This document shows positions 47,016-54,413 of a stretch of DNA of 64,000 nt, piece after piece. Below the pieces are notes generated by a model that saw only the letters and a list, made by a program, of their open reading frames with translations, was not told where the DNA came from and made no database searches. Each line of letters starts with the position of its first letter. Within the stretch, counting starts at the first letter, position 1. This DNA comes from Nocardia niigatensis NBRC 100131 (GTDB taxonomy: Bacteria; Actinomycetota; Actinomycetes; Mycobacteriales; Mycobacteriaceae). The stretch covers positions 61,755-125,754 of the forward strand of contig NZ_BAGC01000005.1 of assembly GCF_000308655.1 (NCBI RefSeq), in the 5' to 3' direction. The position numbers and the translations under genes are program-made.

Positions 47016-48667
47016 AAGCGGTACTGGCCGATTTCCGGCGGACTCGGGAACTGCTCGAGCTGTCGCGGGCGCGGATGGCGGTGTCGGTGGGGTGGGGTGT
47101 GCTCGCCCTCGGCAGCGGGCTCGGGCTGGCCGCCCTGGCGGCGTGGCTGATCGCGCGGGCCTGGCAGATGCCGCCCGTGCTGGATCTGAGCATCGCCGTG
47201 GTGACCGTTCGGGCGCTGGGCATTTCGCGCGGGCTGTGCCGGTATCTGGAGCGACTGGCCACGCACGATGTGGCGCTGCGATCCATGAGCACGGCGCGGA
47301 CCACCACCTATCGGACGCTGGCGGGGGCGGATATCTGGCGGTTGCGGCGCACCGGTGGCAGCGACCCGGCCGATGGCGAAGGGCGGGACGGGGATCCGAC
47401 CGCGCTGCGCCGGGGCGAGCTGCTCGGGCGGGTGATGAGCGATATCGACGATCTCGGGGCGGTCGTGGTGCGCGCCTTCGTGCCGATCGCGGTGGCGCTG
47501 ATCCTGTCGCTGCTCGCGGTCGGGCTGCTGGCGAGCATCTCGGTGCCCGCGGCCGTGATTCTGGCCGTGGCGCTGGCGGTTTCGGGGATCGTCGCGCCGT
47601 GGCTGTCCGCGCGGGCCGCCCGGGAAGCCGAGCTGGCGGTGCGAGCTGATCGCACCGAGTTCACCGCGGAGGCGCTCACCGTGCTCGACCACGCATCCGA
47701 ATTGCGGGTGGCGGGCAGGCTTTCCGAGGCGGTCGCCACGGCCACCGCGGCGGGGCGGCGGGCGGTCGCGGCCGAGGATCGCGCGGCATCGCGCAGCGCT
47801 TGGGCCGCGGCAGTCCTGCCGCTGTCCATCGGGGCCGGTGTGCTGGGCGCGCTGCTCATCGGAATCGTGCTGTACGGCAGCGGTACTCCCATCCCCACCG
47901 CGGGCTTCCAGACCGTCCCGCCGGGCGGCATCACGCCGATGGCGTTCACCGTGCTGGTCCTGGTGCCCCTGTCCGCGTTCGAGGCCGTGGCGGTGCTCCC
48001 GGCCGCCGCGCAGGCCCTCACCACGGGCCGGGCCGCCCTACGCCGCCTCGATCGTCTCGAGCACGGCGAATCCGTGGCGTCAGCACCGAATCTCCCCGCG
48101 CTGCCGCCGGGCCGCCGCATCGCCGTGGTCGGCCCGAGCGGCGCGGGCAAGACCACACTGCTCATGTCGTGGGCGGGGCTCTTCGAGACGCCGCGCCCGG
48201 GCGTCACCTTCTTCGCCGAGGACGCGCACCTGTTCGGCACCACCGTGCTGGAGAACCTGCGCGTGGCCCGCGGCGACATCACCGCGCCCGAGGCCGAATC
48301 CGCCCTGCGCGCAGTCGGAGCCGGCGACTGGCTCGACTCCCTGCCCGACGGCGTCGAAACGGATCTGGTCGGCGGCGCGGCCGCGGTCTCGGGCGGTCAG
48401 CGCCGACGCCTCCTGCTGGCCCGCGCCCTGCTCTCCCCGGCCCGCGTGCTGCTGCTCGACGAACCCACCGAGCATCTGGAAGCCGAAGCCGGCGCCGAGC
48501 TGCTGCGCCGCCTGCTGGACGTATCGAGCGGCCTGGTGGAACGCGACCGCACCGTGGTCGTCGTCACCCATCAGCTGCCGCCGGACGCCAAGGCGGACAC
48601 CATCGTTCGCGTCGAGCCGGGCGGAACCGTCGACGTCGATCGATTTATTCCCACGGCGACGGCCTGA
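47012..48667 (+). CDS. cydC: ABC transporter CydC (cytochrome bd assembly)
   Basis: Second half of CydDC, 551 residues: membrane domain about 20-330 and ATPase domain with Walker A GPSGAGKTT near 374-382, signature VSGGQRRRLLLAR and Walker B VLLLDEPTEHLE. The ATGA overlap with cydD implies coupled translation and the expected 1:1 heterodimer. A small hairpin TGCGATTTCGCA at 48669-48680 follows the stop. Confidence 0.96.
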   Translation: MKAVLADFRRTRELLELSRARMAVSVGWGVLALGSGLGLAALAAWLIARAWQMPPVLDLSIAVVTVRALGISRGLCRYLERLATHDVALRSMSTARTTTYRTLAGADIWRLRRTGGSDPADGEGRDGDPTALRRGELLGRVMSDIDDLGAVVVRAFVPIAVALILSLLAVGLLASISVPAAVILAVALAVSGIVAPWLSARAAREAELAVRADRTEFTAEALTVLDHASELRVAGRLSEAVATATAAGRRAVAAEDRAASRSAWAAAVLPLSIGAGVLGALLIGIVLYGSGTPIPTAGFQTVPPGGITPMAFTVLVLVPLSAFEAVAVLPAAAQALTTGRAALRRLDRLEHGESVASAPNLPALPPGRRIAVVGPSGAGKTTLLMSWAGLFETPRPGVTFFAEDAHLFGTTVLENLRVARGDITAPEAESALRAVGAGDWLDSLPDGVETDLVGGAAAVSGGQRRRLLLARALLSPARVLLLDEPTEHLEAEAGAELLRRLLDVSSGLVERDRTVVVVTHQLPPDAKADTIVRVEPGGTVDVDRFIPTATA

Positions 48668-48691
48668 ACTGCGATTTCGCAATCCGAGAAA

Positions 48692-48697
48692 ATACGT
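48692..48697 (+). promoter_or_regulatory. Possible -10 box before the 11-codon ORF
   Basis: TACGTT, about 60 nt before the mini-ORF start. Speculative. Confidence 0.3.
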
Positions 48698-48740
48698 TGC
48701 CGCCTCTGTCCCGGCCGACTAATTTCGTCGGTACACAGGA

Positions 48741-48748
48741 AGGAGGTG
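48741..48748 (+). promoter_or_regulatory. Perfect ribosome binding site of the mini-ORF
   Basis: GGAGGTGG within CAGGAAGGAGGTGG, 7 nt before the ATG at 48756; among the best Shine-Dalgarno sequences in the window. Confidence 0.7.
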
Positions 48749-48755
48749 GTTCGAG

Positions 48756-48791
48756 AATGATTTCTAGGACGCGTGAGGTGGCTGCCAGCTA
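48756..48791 (+). CDS. 11-residue peptide ORF, possible leader or regulatory peptide
   Basis: ATG to TAG encoding MISRTREVAAS. The strong ribosome binding site and the hairpins that follow suggest a translated leader or a small regulatory RNA with an embedded peptide. No + strand gene lies downstream before the convergent nitrobindin-like gene, so it is not a normal attenuator. It is not rich in any one amino acid. I do not recognise a named family with certainty. Confidence 0.5.
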
Positions 48792-48805
48792 GGCGCTACC
48801 GCTGC

Positions 48806-48922
48806 AATCGGATTCCGATCGCGCGAGCCCTCGCGAATCCAAGGCAGTCACCCGGCCCCCGAGTTACGGTCCGTCCGACCGGATCCACGTGAAAGTTGCA
48901 TCCGTGGATACAACTCGGGGGC
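48806..48922 (+). ncRNA. Structured element with three consecutive hairpins
   Basis: Hairpin 1: ATCGGATTCCGAT (48806-48818). Hairpin 2: CGCGAGCCCTCGCG (48821-48834). Hairpin 3: GGCCCCCGAGTT (48853-48864) pairs with AACTCGGGGGCC (48911-48922) and encloses a second stem ATCCACG/CGTGGAT (48882-48888 with 48902-48908). No U-run follows. It may be the 3' part of a small RNA starting with the 11-codon ORF, or a two-way terminator between cydC and the nitrobindin-like gene. Confidence 0.5.
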
Positions 48923-48979
48923 CGTACCTGTTTCGTACCAAGCCGACCGGCTGAGGTGCGCACAGTTTCGCGACTCGGC

Positions 48980-49095
48980 AACTGATCGTGAGGACCGGGG
49001 CAACTCGTGGGGTAGCCCGAAATCGGTTCGGTACTCAACGCAGGCACGGAAACCCGACGGCTCCCGGCCGTCCGCTGAAGTCTCGGGGAGGCTGG
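48980..49095 (+). repeat. Dispersed repeat, copy 7
   Basis: Diverged copy (GGCAACTCGTGGGGTA head, CGACGGCTCCCGGCCGTCCG middle, TCTCGGGGAGGCTGG tail) that ends exactly at the stop codon of the nitrobindin-like gene (49096). Confidence 0.65.
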
Positions 49096-49827
49096 CTAGC
49101 CGATGTACCGCTGCAACCGTGCCGAGAGCCGCGGCTCCAGGGCGCCGTCCGCCGCGATGCGCTCCTCGACGTAGCCCAGATCGCCGCCCTCGACAATGCC
49201 GTAGAGCCGCTTCGCGCCGCCGACCACGATGCCGGACTGGCTGCGGATCACCACGTCGGTGGCCAGCTCCCACGAGGACTGGGTGAGCGCCTGGCCGTAG
49301 AACAGCTCGACGATGCCGGTGGAGTGGGTGAGCAGCAGCTCCAGCACCTCGTCGTCACCGTCGATGCCGACCCGCCAGAAACCGCTCTCACGCAGATCGG
49401 GGCCCGCGTACTCGCCCTGGGCGTCGAGCTTCCAGGAGCGCGCCTCCCAGGTCAGGTAGTCGCCGCCGTCGTGCGAGACGATGATCTGCTGACCGAAGCG
49501 ATAGTCGCCGGTCTCGAAGTCATTGCCCTCGCCCTCGCCGCGCCACACGCCGACCAGCGGCAGCAGCGCGAGCATGGAGGAACTCAGATCCGGGCCCAGC
49601 CGCAGGTTCGCGGTATCGATGGGCAACGGCAGATCGGGGAACGTCGGAACGTTCAGCGACCCGGTCGACTTGGCGCGCTCGGCCGCCTCCGCGACCGCCT
49701 GGTCGCCGCTGCGCCGCGCGGCGGCGGCATCAGCGGGCTTCGCGCCCTCGCCGTGGCCAACGCCCGGCGTCGACGACGAACCGTTGGCCACTCCGTTTTC
49801 GATGTTCTCGTGGGCCGGATCTGTCAC
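49096..49827 (-). CDS. Ferric nitrobindin-like / fatty-acid-binding-like protein
   Basis: 243-residue protein: an Ala/Glu-rich N-terminal extension of about 75 residues, then a small beta-barrel with the lipocalin-like motif [10 protein letters not shown] near 93-102. It matches the Rv0813c family. Nitrobindins bind haem through a histidine near the C-terminus, but here the end reads [13 protein letters not shown] with no histidine, as in the ferric-nitrobindin-like subgroup. The GTG start overlaps the upstream 31-codon gene as GTGA, so translation is coupled. Ligand unknown. Confidence 0.9.
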   Translation of the reverse strand: MTDPAHENIENGVANGSSSTPGVGHGEGAKPADAAAARRSGDQAVAEAAERAKSTGSLNVPTFPDLPLPIDTANLRLGPDLSSSMLALLPLVGVWRGEGEGNDFETGDYRFGQQIIVSHDGGDYLTWEARSWKLDAQGEYAGPDLRESGFWRVGIDGDDEVLELLLTHSTGIVELFYGQALTQSSWELATDVVIRSQSGIVVGGAKRLYGIVEGGDLGYVEERIAADGALEPRLSARLQRYIG

Positions 49828-49919
49828 GACTCGGTGAACAGCCGGTAGAGGACGTACAGACCGAACCAGGCGATCAGCACGGAGACGAGAACCAGCAGAA
49901 TCTCGAAGGTAAGCACCAC
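49824..49919 (-). CDS. 31-residue single-pass membrane peptide
   Basis: Short gene, easily missed. GTG GTG CTT ACC encodes [20 protein letters not shown] then [11 protein letters not shown]: a single hydrophobic helix of about 20 residues with a short charged tail. A TAGACT -10 box lies 7 nt before the first GTG, the same leaderless layout as other genes here. Its TGA overlaps the GTG of the nitrobindin-like gene (GTGA), which suggests the pair is translated together. Function unknown; it might tether or serve the barrel protein. Confidence 0.7.
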   Translation of the reverse strand: MVLTFEILLVLVSVLIAWFGLYVLYRLFTES

Positions 49920-49926
49920 GTGTCGG

Positions 49927-49932
49927 AGTCTA
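49927..49932 (-). promoter_or_regulatory. -10 box of membrane peptide / nitrobindin operon (leaderless)
   Basis: TAGACT on the minus strand, 7 nt before the GTG at 49919. Confidence 0.6.
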
Positions 49933-50010
49933 ATCGCACCGGCCAGGTCAGGTGAAAACGACCCCGGGAAAATCCGCCGCACATCCCGGAACGCCCTGCG
50001 GTGAGGACGA

Positions 50011-50045
50011 GAACGGCCCCGGGATCATGAATCCCGGGGCCGTTC
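50011..50045 (-). terminator. Terminator of sulfur operon
   Basis: GAACGGCCCCGGGAT, 5-nt loop, ATCCCGGGGCCGTTC: a perfect 15-bp stem past the sseC stop. Confidence 0.9.
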
Positions 50046-50075
50046 TTGGTGTTTCGTCTAGTTCGACACCGTGTC

Positions 50076-50381
50076 CTACTTGGCGACGGTGACGTCCACG
50101 TTGTGGATGCCGGCGCCCTCCGGCGACACCTCGACGGTGCCGTTGCCGGACGCGGACAGCGCGCGGAGGGTCCACGTGCCCGGCGCCGCGAAGAAGCGGA
50201 AGTCGCCGGTGCCCGAGGCCACGACCTCGGCGGTGAAGTCGCCGTTGCCGTCCAGCAGGCGGACGAACGCGCCACCGACGGTCTGGCCGTCAGCGGTCAG
50301 GACGCGGCCGGTGATGACCGTCTCCTTCTCGACGTCGACATTGGCGGGCAGGGCCTGGCCCTGGGTAGGTGCTGCACACAT
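50076..50381 (-). CDS. sseC: DUF1416 protein SseC
   Basis: 101-residue protein of the DUF1416 family, always found with the thiosulfate sulfurtransferase gene cysA2 in mycobacteria (Rv0814c). It reads as a carboxypeptidase-regulatory-like beta domain (VITGRVLTADGQTVGGAFVR). Starts 6 bp after the sulfurtransferase stop, so co-transcribed. Role in sulfur metabolism is inferred only from the partner. Confidence 0.94.
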   Translation of the reverse strand: MCAAPTQGQALPANVDVEKETVITGRVLTADGQTVGGAFVRLLDGNGDFTAEVVASGTGDFRFFAAPGTWTLRALSASGNGTVEVSPEGAGIHNVDVTVAK

Positions 50382-50387
50382 AGGTAA

Positions 50388-51221
50388 TTACGCTCCCAAC
50401 TCGATCGGTGCACCGACGAGGGACCCGTACTCGGTCCAGGACCCGTCGTAGTTCTTGACGTTCTGGTGGCCCAGCAGCTCCTGCAGCACGAACCAGGTGT
50501 GCGAGGAACGCTCACCGATGCGGCAGTAGGCGATGGTCAGCTTGTCGCCGTCCAGCCCGGCCTCCTTGTAGATCTCCGCCAGCTCGGCGTCGCTCTTGAA
50601 GGTGCCGTCCTCGTTCGCGGCCTTGGACCACGGCACGTTGATGGCGGTCGGGATGTGGCCGGGACGCTGCGACTGCTCCTGCGGCAGGTGCGCGGGAGCC
50701 AGGATCTTGCCCGAGAATTCGTCGGGGGAACGCACGTCGACCAGGTTCTTGGTGCCGATGGCGTCGATGACCTCGTCGCGGAAGGCGCGGATGGACAGGT
50801 CCTGCGCGGACGCCTTGTACTCGGTGGCGGCGCGGTCCTTGACCTCCTTGGTCAGCTCACGGCCGTCCAGCTCCCACTTCTTGCGGCCGCCGTCGAGCAG
50901 CTTCACGTCCTGGTGGCCGTACAGCTTGAAGTACCAGTAGGCGTAGGCCGCGAACCAGTTGTTGTTGCCGCCGTACAGCACCACGGTGTCGTCGTTGGCG
51001 ATGCCGCGCTCGGACAGCAGCGCCGAGAACTGCTCCTGGTTCACGAAGTCGCGGCGGACCTGGTCCTGCAGGTCCTTCTTCCAGTCGAGACGCACGGCGC
51101 CCTCGATGTGCCCCAGCTCGTAGGCCGAGGTGTCCTCGTCGACCTCGACCAGGACGACGCCCGGGGTGTTCAGGTTCTCTTCGACCCAGTCTGCGGAGAC
51201 CAGGACATCGGAGCGAGCCAT
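50388..51221 (-). CDS. Thiosulfate sulfurtransferase (rhodanese, CysA2/SseA type)
   Basis: Two-domain rhodanese of 277 residues: moves sulfane sulfur from thiosulfate to an acceptor. The C-terminal domain holds the active cysteine C233 in YCRIGERSSHTWF; the N-terminal domain (about 5-125) is the usual inactive one. A ribosome binding site AGGAAAA precedes the ATG. It lies in the leftward unit poly-Cys ORF, DUF4395, sulfurtransferase, sseC, probably under cysteine-responsive attenuation. Confidence 0.96.
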   Translation of the reverse strand: MARSDVLVSADWVEENLNTPGVVLVEVDEDTSAYELGHIEGAVRLDWKKDLQDQVRRDFVNQEQFSALLSERGIANDDTVVLYGGNNNWFAAYAYWYFKLYGHQDVKLLDGGRKKWELDGRELTKEVKDRAATEYKASAQDLSIRAFRDEVIDAIGTKNLVDVRSPDEFSGKILAPAHLPQEQSQRPGHIPTAINVPWSKAANEDGTFKSDAELAEIYKEAGLDGDKLTIAYCRIGERSSHTWFVLQELLGHQNVKNYDGSWTEYGSLVGAPIELGA

Positions 51222-51293
51222 GTTTTTCCTTTCGATGCGGTGCCGGTTCGGCGTTGCGTTCGTGTGGTTGAGGGATAGGAGACGGTCGGGGGG

Positions 51294-51803
51294 CTATACG
51301 GAGGTCTTCACCGAGCCGGTCGAGGTCGGCGCGGTACTGCCCGAGGACGTGCGGAACCGCGCGACCAGCGGATAGATCTGGCAGCCCAGGCAGATTCCGA
51401 AGGCCGCGTTGAGGAAGGCCGCGAACAGCGCGAAACCGGTGAAGATCGCGCCCAGCACGGTGCTGCCGGCCGCGAAGCCCGCCACACCCAGCACCGCGAA
51501 GACCAGGCCGACCAGCTGCGCGAACCGCAGCGGCGCAACGGGTTCCAGCTCGGTGGGCGCGCCGATGCGCGGAGCGACCGCCGCCGCGTAGAGACGGCCG
51601 TAGGGGCTGCGGCGCGGACCCAGGGCCGCGCCCAGGCCGAACACGACGGCCTGCAGCGCCAGCAGCGCGGTGGCGGCGGGCACGGAGACGGCGGCGAGGA
51701 TCAATACGAGGGCGAGCACCGCGGTGGTGATCCAGGCGGCGAAGCGGGGGCCGCGGACATCCACCTGACCGGCGGGCGAGGTATTCGGAAGCGGGTTCGA
51801 CAT
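51294..51803 (-). CDS. DUF4395 membrane protein
   Basis: 169-residue protein with four membrane segments (AAWITTAVLALVLILAAVSV, ATALLALQAVVFGLGAALG, FAQLVGLVFAVLGVAGFA and a last one ending FGICLGCQIYPL). The CLGC motif in the last helix suggests redox or sulfur chemistry. DUF4395 genes commonly sit beside thioredoxin-like genes, as here. The ATG at 51803 follows GGAGTACTCCC. First structural gene after the attenuator. Confidence 0.9.
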   Translation of the reverse strand: MSNPLPNTSPAGQVDVRGPRFAAWITTAVLALVLILAAVSVPAATALLALQAVVFGLGAALGPRRSPYGRLYAAAVAPRIGAPTELEPVAPLRFAQLVGLVFAVLGVAGFAAGSTVLGAIFTGFALFAAFLNAAFGICLGCQIYPLVARFRTSSGSTAPTSTGSVKTSV

Positions 51804-51879
51804 GGGAGTACTCCTGCGCAGAAGGTGTATTGGCCAGATCGCCGGAGGATCGAAGTGATCTCTCGACAGCGGGACAAAT

Positions 51880-51915
51880 CCGGTCGGCGACAGGGGAATA
51901 CGAAAGGCCGACCGG
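51880..51915 (-). promoter_or_regulatory. Attenuator hairpin after poly-Cys ORF
   Basis: In the minus-strand RNA, CCGGTCGGC (51915-51907) pairs with GCCGACCGG (51888-51880). The stem begins at the base after the poly-Cys ORF stop codon, so ribosome position on the ORF would decide whether it folds. Confidence 0.6.
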
Positions 51916-52002
51916 CTAGCGGCACAGGCAGCAACAACCACCGAGCCGGCACAGGTCCACTGTGCGGCGTCGGGTGAGCATCAGCTCGAGGTTGGATTGC
52001 AC
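51916..52002 (-). CDS. Poly-cysteine upstream ORF (leaderless attenuator peptide)
   Basis: 28-codon ORF starting GTG CAA TCC AAC (VQSNLELMLTRR) and ending DLCRLGGCCCLCR. Five of the last 11 codons are cysteine, three in a row. A TAAACT -10 box lies 7 nt before the GTG, so the peptide is translated from a leaderless mRNA. Similar poly-Cys leaderless ORFs upstream of the same sulfurtransferase genes act as cysteine-responsive attenuators in mycobacteria: low Cys-tRNA stalls the ribosome and lets downstream genes be expressed. An internal ATG at 51981 is the alternative start. Confidence 0.85.
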   Translation of the reverse strand: MQSNLELMLTRRRTVDLCRLGGCCCLCR

Positions 52003-52009
52003 GAGAGGG

Positions 52010-52015
52010 AGTTTA
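52010..52015 (-). promoter_or_regulatory. -10 box of poly-Cys ORF operon (leaderless)
   Basis: TAAACT on the minus strand, 7 nt before the GTG at 52002. Confidence 0.65.
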
Positions 52016-52058
52016 CCCAATTTTCGGGGGAAATTGGACCCGGGGTCCGTAATGCTGA

Positions 52059-52517
52059 TCACTCGGCGGAGCCGGAGACCGTTAAAGGCGTCAATGACGT
52101 GCGCAGATCCGCCGCCTTCGGAACGCCTGAGATCCGGAAGCGTTCCAATCCTCGAGAATCCAAACCGAAACTGGTGGGCAGCGAGAGCACGTTCAGCTCG
52201 CGCGCCAGCTCCGGATACGCGTCGATGTCGACCTCGAGGTCCAGCGGCGGCAGCTCGGCCGACGCCAGCTCGCCGACCACCGACGCCACCACCCGGCGCA
52301 CCGCCGCACACGGACCGCACCAGTCGGCCGAGAAGTGCAGCAGGGTGGGCCGTCCCGGAAGCACGCCGGCCGCGGCCAGCAGCGCGGCCCGATTCGATTC
52401 GGGCTCCGGCGGATTCGCCGCGGCGCTGGTCCGCACGCGACCCTCGTTGCGGCGCACCAGGATTCCCACGCCGGACGCCAGGACCAGCATGACCACGAGG
52501 ATGTAGACGGCGATCAC
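52059..52517 (-). CDS. Membrane-anchored thioredoxin-family protein
   Basis: 152 residues: one N-terminal membrane helix (MIAVYILVVMLVLASGVGIL) and a thioredoxin fold with the active site W-C67-G-P-C70. The cis-proline region reads SLPTSFG. Orthologous in position to Rv0816c (ThiX). It overlaps lmeA by 4 nt, so lmeA and this gene form one unit ahead of the cysteine-controlled one. Likely a thiol oxidoreductase facing the cell surface (inference). Confidence 0.93.
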   Translation of the reverse strand: MIAVYILVVMLVLASGVGILVRRNEGRVRTSAAANPPEPESNRAALLAAAGVLPGRPTLLHFSADWCGPCAAVRRVVASVVGELASAELPPLDLEVDIDAYPELARELNVLSLPTSFGLDSRGLERFRISGVPKAADLRTSLTPLTVSGSAE

Positions 52518-53389
52518 GGCTTCTGCAACCGATCCAGATCGACGGTCGCGTTGCGGCCGTCGCCCTCCACCACGATCTGCCCGCCACTGGCCTCGACCCG
52601 GGTCGGGGCGATGCCGAACGGCATGTTCCGGGTGTCGATGGTGTGGGTGAAACGGGCCAGGATGATGGGCCGGTCCTGTTCGGAGATGACGATCCGCTCC
52701 TGGTCGGGCAGTACCGAATCGGTGTCGGACTGCAGATCGCGGCCGGAGATGGCGGTGGCGGTGATCCGGATCTGGTCACCGTCCAGTCGGAGATCGGCCA
52801 GCACGTGCACCTTCTTCTTTGTGATCTTCTCGCCGTTGTCGCCGCGGGTATCGGTGACTGCCGACAGGTCGGCGTCCGTGCCGATCGGGACGGTGCCCTC
52901 GAGAATGATGGTGCCGCCGTTGGTCTTTCCGGTGCTGCCGGTACCGCCGGAGGCGTCGGACTTGTCGGTGGGCGGGCCGAAGACCTGCAGATCCGGAATC
53001 TTGAACAGCCGGCCCAGTTCGGTCGGCTCGATGCGCATGCGAGCCTGCACCTCGTCCACCGGGACCTGGCCCACCTTACCGTCGATGAGATTGGGCATCG
53101 ACAGGTGCACGCCCTTCAGGTTGGCCTCGACCGTGATCCGGCCGGGAATGTCCGGGCGCATGGCGCGGGCGCGGATGTCGATGTTTCCGTACTGTCCGTC
53201 CAGTGCCTGGGCGACGAACGGGTGCCGCAGCGACTCGTGGATGGTGATCTCCGGATCGGCGCTCAGATCGGAGGCGGTCCGCAGGAGTCGCGAAACCCGG
53301 TACTCCGAATACGCCGCCACCCCGAAATCGAGTAGGACGGCCAGCCCTGCCAGGCAGAGCAGTCCGATGAGCAGCCTCCGGAAACGCAT
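52514..53389 (-). CDS. lmeA: LmeA family mannan-related protein (DUF2993)
   Basis: Phospholipid-binding envelope protein; in mycobacteria LmeA (Rv0817c) is needed to keep the lipomannan mannan chain at full length. 291 residues with an N-terminal signal anchor (LLIGLLCLAGLAVLLDFGVA) and a DUF2993 body including ITIHESLRHPFVAQALDGQY. A TAGGGT -10 box 6 nt before the ATG suggests a leaderless mRNA. It is divergent from glnR and overlaps the thioredoxin-like gene. Confidence 0.93.
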   Translation of the reverse strand: MRFRRLLIGLLCLAGLAVLLDFGVAAYSEYRVSRLLRTASDLSADPEITIHESLRHPFVAQALDGQYGNIDIRARAMRPDIPGRITVEANLKGVHLSMPNLIDGKVGQVPVDEVQARMRIEPTELGRLFKIPDLQVFGPPTDKSDASGGTGSTGKTNGGTIILEGTVPIGTDADLSAVTDTRGDNGEKITKKKVHVLADLRLDGDQIRITATAISGRDLQSDTDSVLPDQERIVISEQDRPIILARFTHTIDTRNMPFGIAPTRVEASGGQIVVEGDGRNATVDLDRLQKP

Positions 53390-53395
53390 AGCTGC

Positions 53396-53401
53396 ACCCT
53401 A
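53396..53401 (-). promoter_or_regulatory. -10 box of lmeA (leaderless)
   Basis: TAGGGT on the minus strand, 6 nt before the ATG at 53389. Confidence 0.6.
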
Positions 53402-53564
53402 GTAGGGAGGTATGCGGTTGCCACCCGTCGACGTCCGGCTCGGGCAGGTCGCGGTGCGGTGAACGGTGGGTGAGTGGTGCGGTGATGGGAGGCGAATCGG
53501 AACCGAACCGGACCAAACGGTTGCGCCGGTCGGCCGGAATACGAGGGTGTCGGCCGGGACACGC

Positions 53565-53570
53565 TAATGT
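53565..53570 (+). promoter_or_regulatory. Putative -10 box of glnR
   Basis: TAATGT; implies a leader of about 80 nt ending in GGAGGG at 53646-53651. Confidence 0.4.
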
Positions 53571-53657
53571 AGGCAGCGATTACCTGTGATGACCTGCATG
53601 AGGTAGTGGCGGACAGTGCGGTAGCCACACACATGCCAAATGGGATGGAGGGCCCTC

Positions 53658-54413
53658 ATGGAGCTGCTCCTGCTGACCTCCGACCCCAACCCCGAGTCGG
53701 TGTTGCCGTCGCTGGCGTTGCTGCCGCACCACGTGCGCCCCGCGCCGACCGAGGTGGCATCCCTGCTCGAGGCGGGTTCCGCCGATGTGGCACTGGTCGA
53801 TGCCCGCACCGATCTGGCCGCCGCCCGCGGACTGTGCCGGTTGCTCGGTAGCACCGGATCGTCGGTGCCGGTGGTGGCCGTGCTGACCGAGGGCGGCCTG
53901 GTCGCGGTGAACGCCGACTGGGGATTGGACGACATCCTGCTGCCCGGCACCGGGCCCGCCGAACTCGACGCCCGGCTGCGGCTGCTGGTGGCCCGCAACG
54001 GCGGCGTCGCCAGCCCCGAGAACACCGGCAAGATCACCCTCGGTGAGCTGGTGATCGACGAGGGCACCTACACGGCCCGGCTACGCGGCCGTCCGCTCGA
54101 CCTCACCTACAAGGAGTTCGAACTCCTCAAATATCTCGCGCAGCACGCCGGCCGGGTGTTCACCCGCGCCCAGCTGCTGCAGGAGGTCTGGGGCTACGAC
54201 TTCTTCGGCGGCACCCGCACCGTGGACGTGCACGTGCGGCGCCTGCGCGCCAAGCTGGGCAGCGAGTACGAGTCGCTGATCGGCACGGTCCGCAATGTCG
54301 GCTACAAGGCGGTGCGCCCGGCGCGCACGGCCGGGAAGGGCGACGCCGTCACCTTCCCCGACTCCGACGGCACCGACGACTCCGAATTGACGACGGCGAA
54401 CGGCGCGCTCTGA
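53658..54413 (+). CDS. glnR: Nitrogen response regulator GlnR (OmpR family)
   Basis: Master regulator of nitrogen assimilation in actinobacteria, 251 residues. The receiver-like domain (1-115) keeps D48 in ALVDARTDL but lacks the usual acidic pocket, so it is thought to act without phosphorylation. The winged-helix domain includes [20 protein letters not shown] and the strongly conserved [20 protein letters not shown]. The ATG follows GGAGGG. It overlaps mshD by one base (TGATG). Orthologue of Rv0818. Confidence 0.97.
   Translation: MELLLLTSDPNPESVLPSLALLPHHVRPAPTEVASLLEAGSADVALVDARTDLAAARGLCRLLGSTGSSVPVVAVLTEGGLVAVNADWGLDDILLPGTGPAELDARLRLLVARNGGVASPENTGKITLGELVIDEGTYTARLRGRPLDLTYKEFELLKYLAQHAGRVFTRAQLLQEVWGYDFFGGTRTVDVHVRRLRAKLGSEYESLIGTVRNVGYKAVRPARTAGKGDAVTFPDSDGTDDSELTTANGAL

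Noticed and set aside
48796..49047. 83-codon minus-strand ORF after the nitrobindin-like gene
   Set aside because: It runs through the repeat and the hairpin element, has no ribosome binding site or -10 box, and no protein-like pattern.
53571..53657. GlnR-type box in the glnR leader (inverted ACCT/AGGT pieces)
   Set aside because: Spacing and half-sites do not match the GlnR consensus well enough to claim autoregulation.
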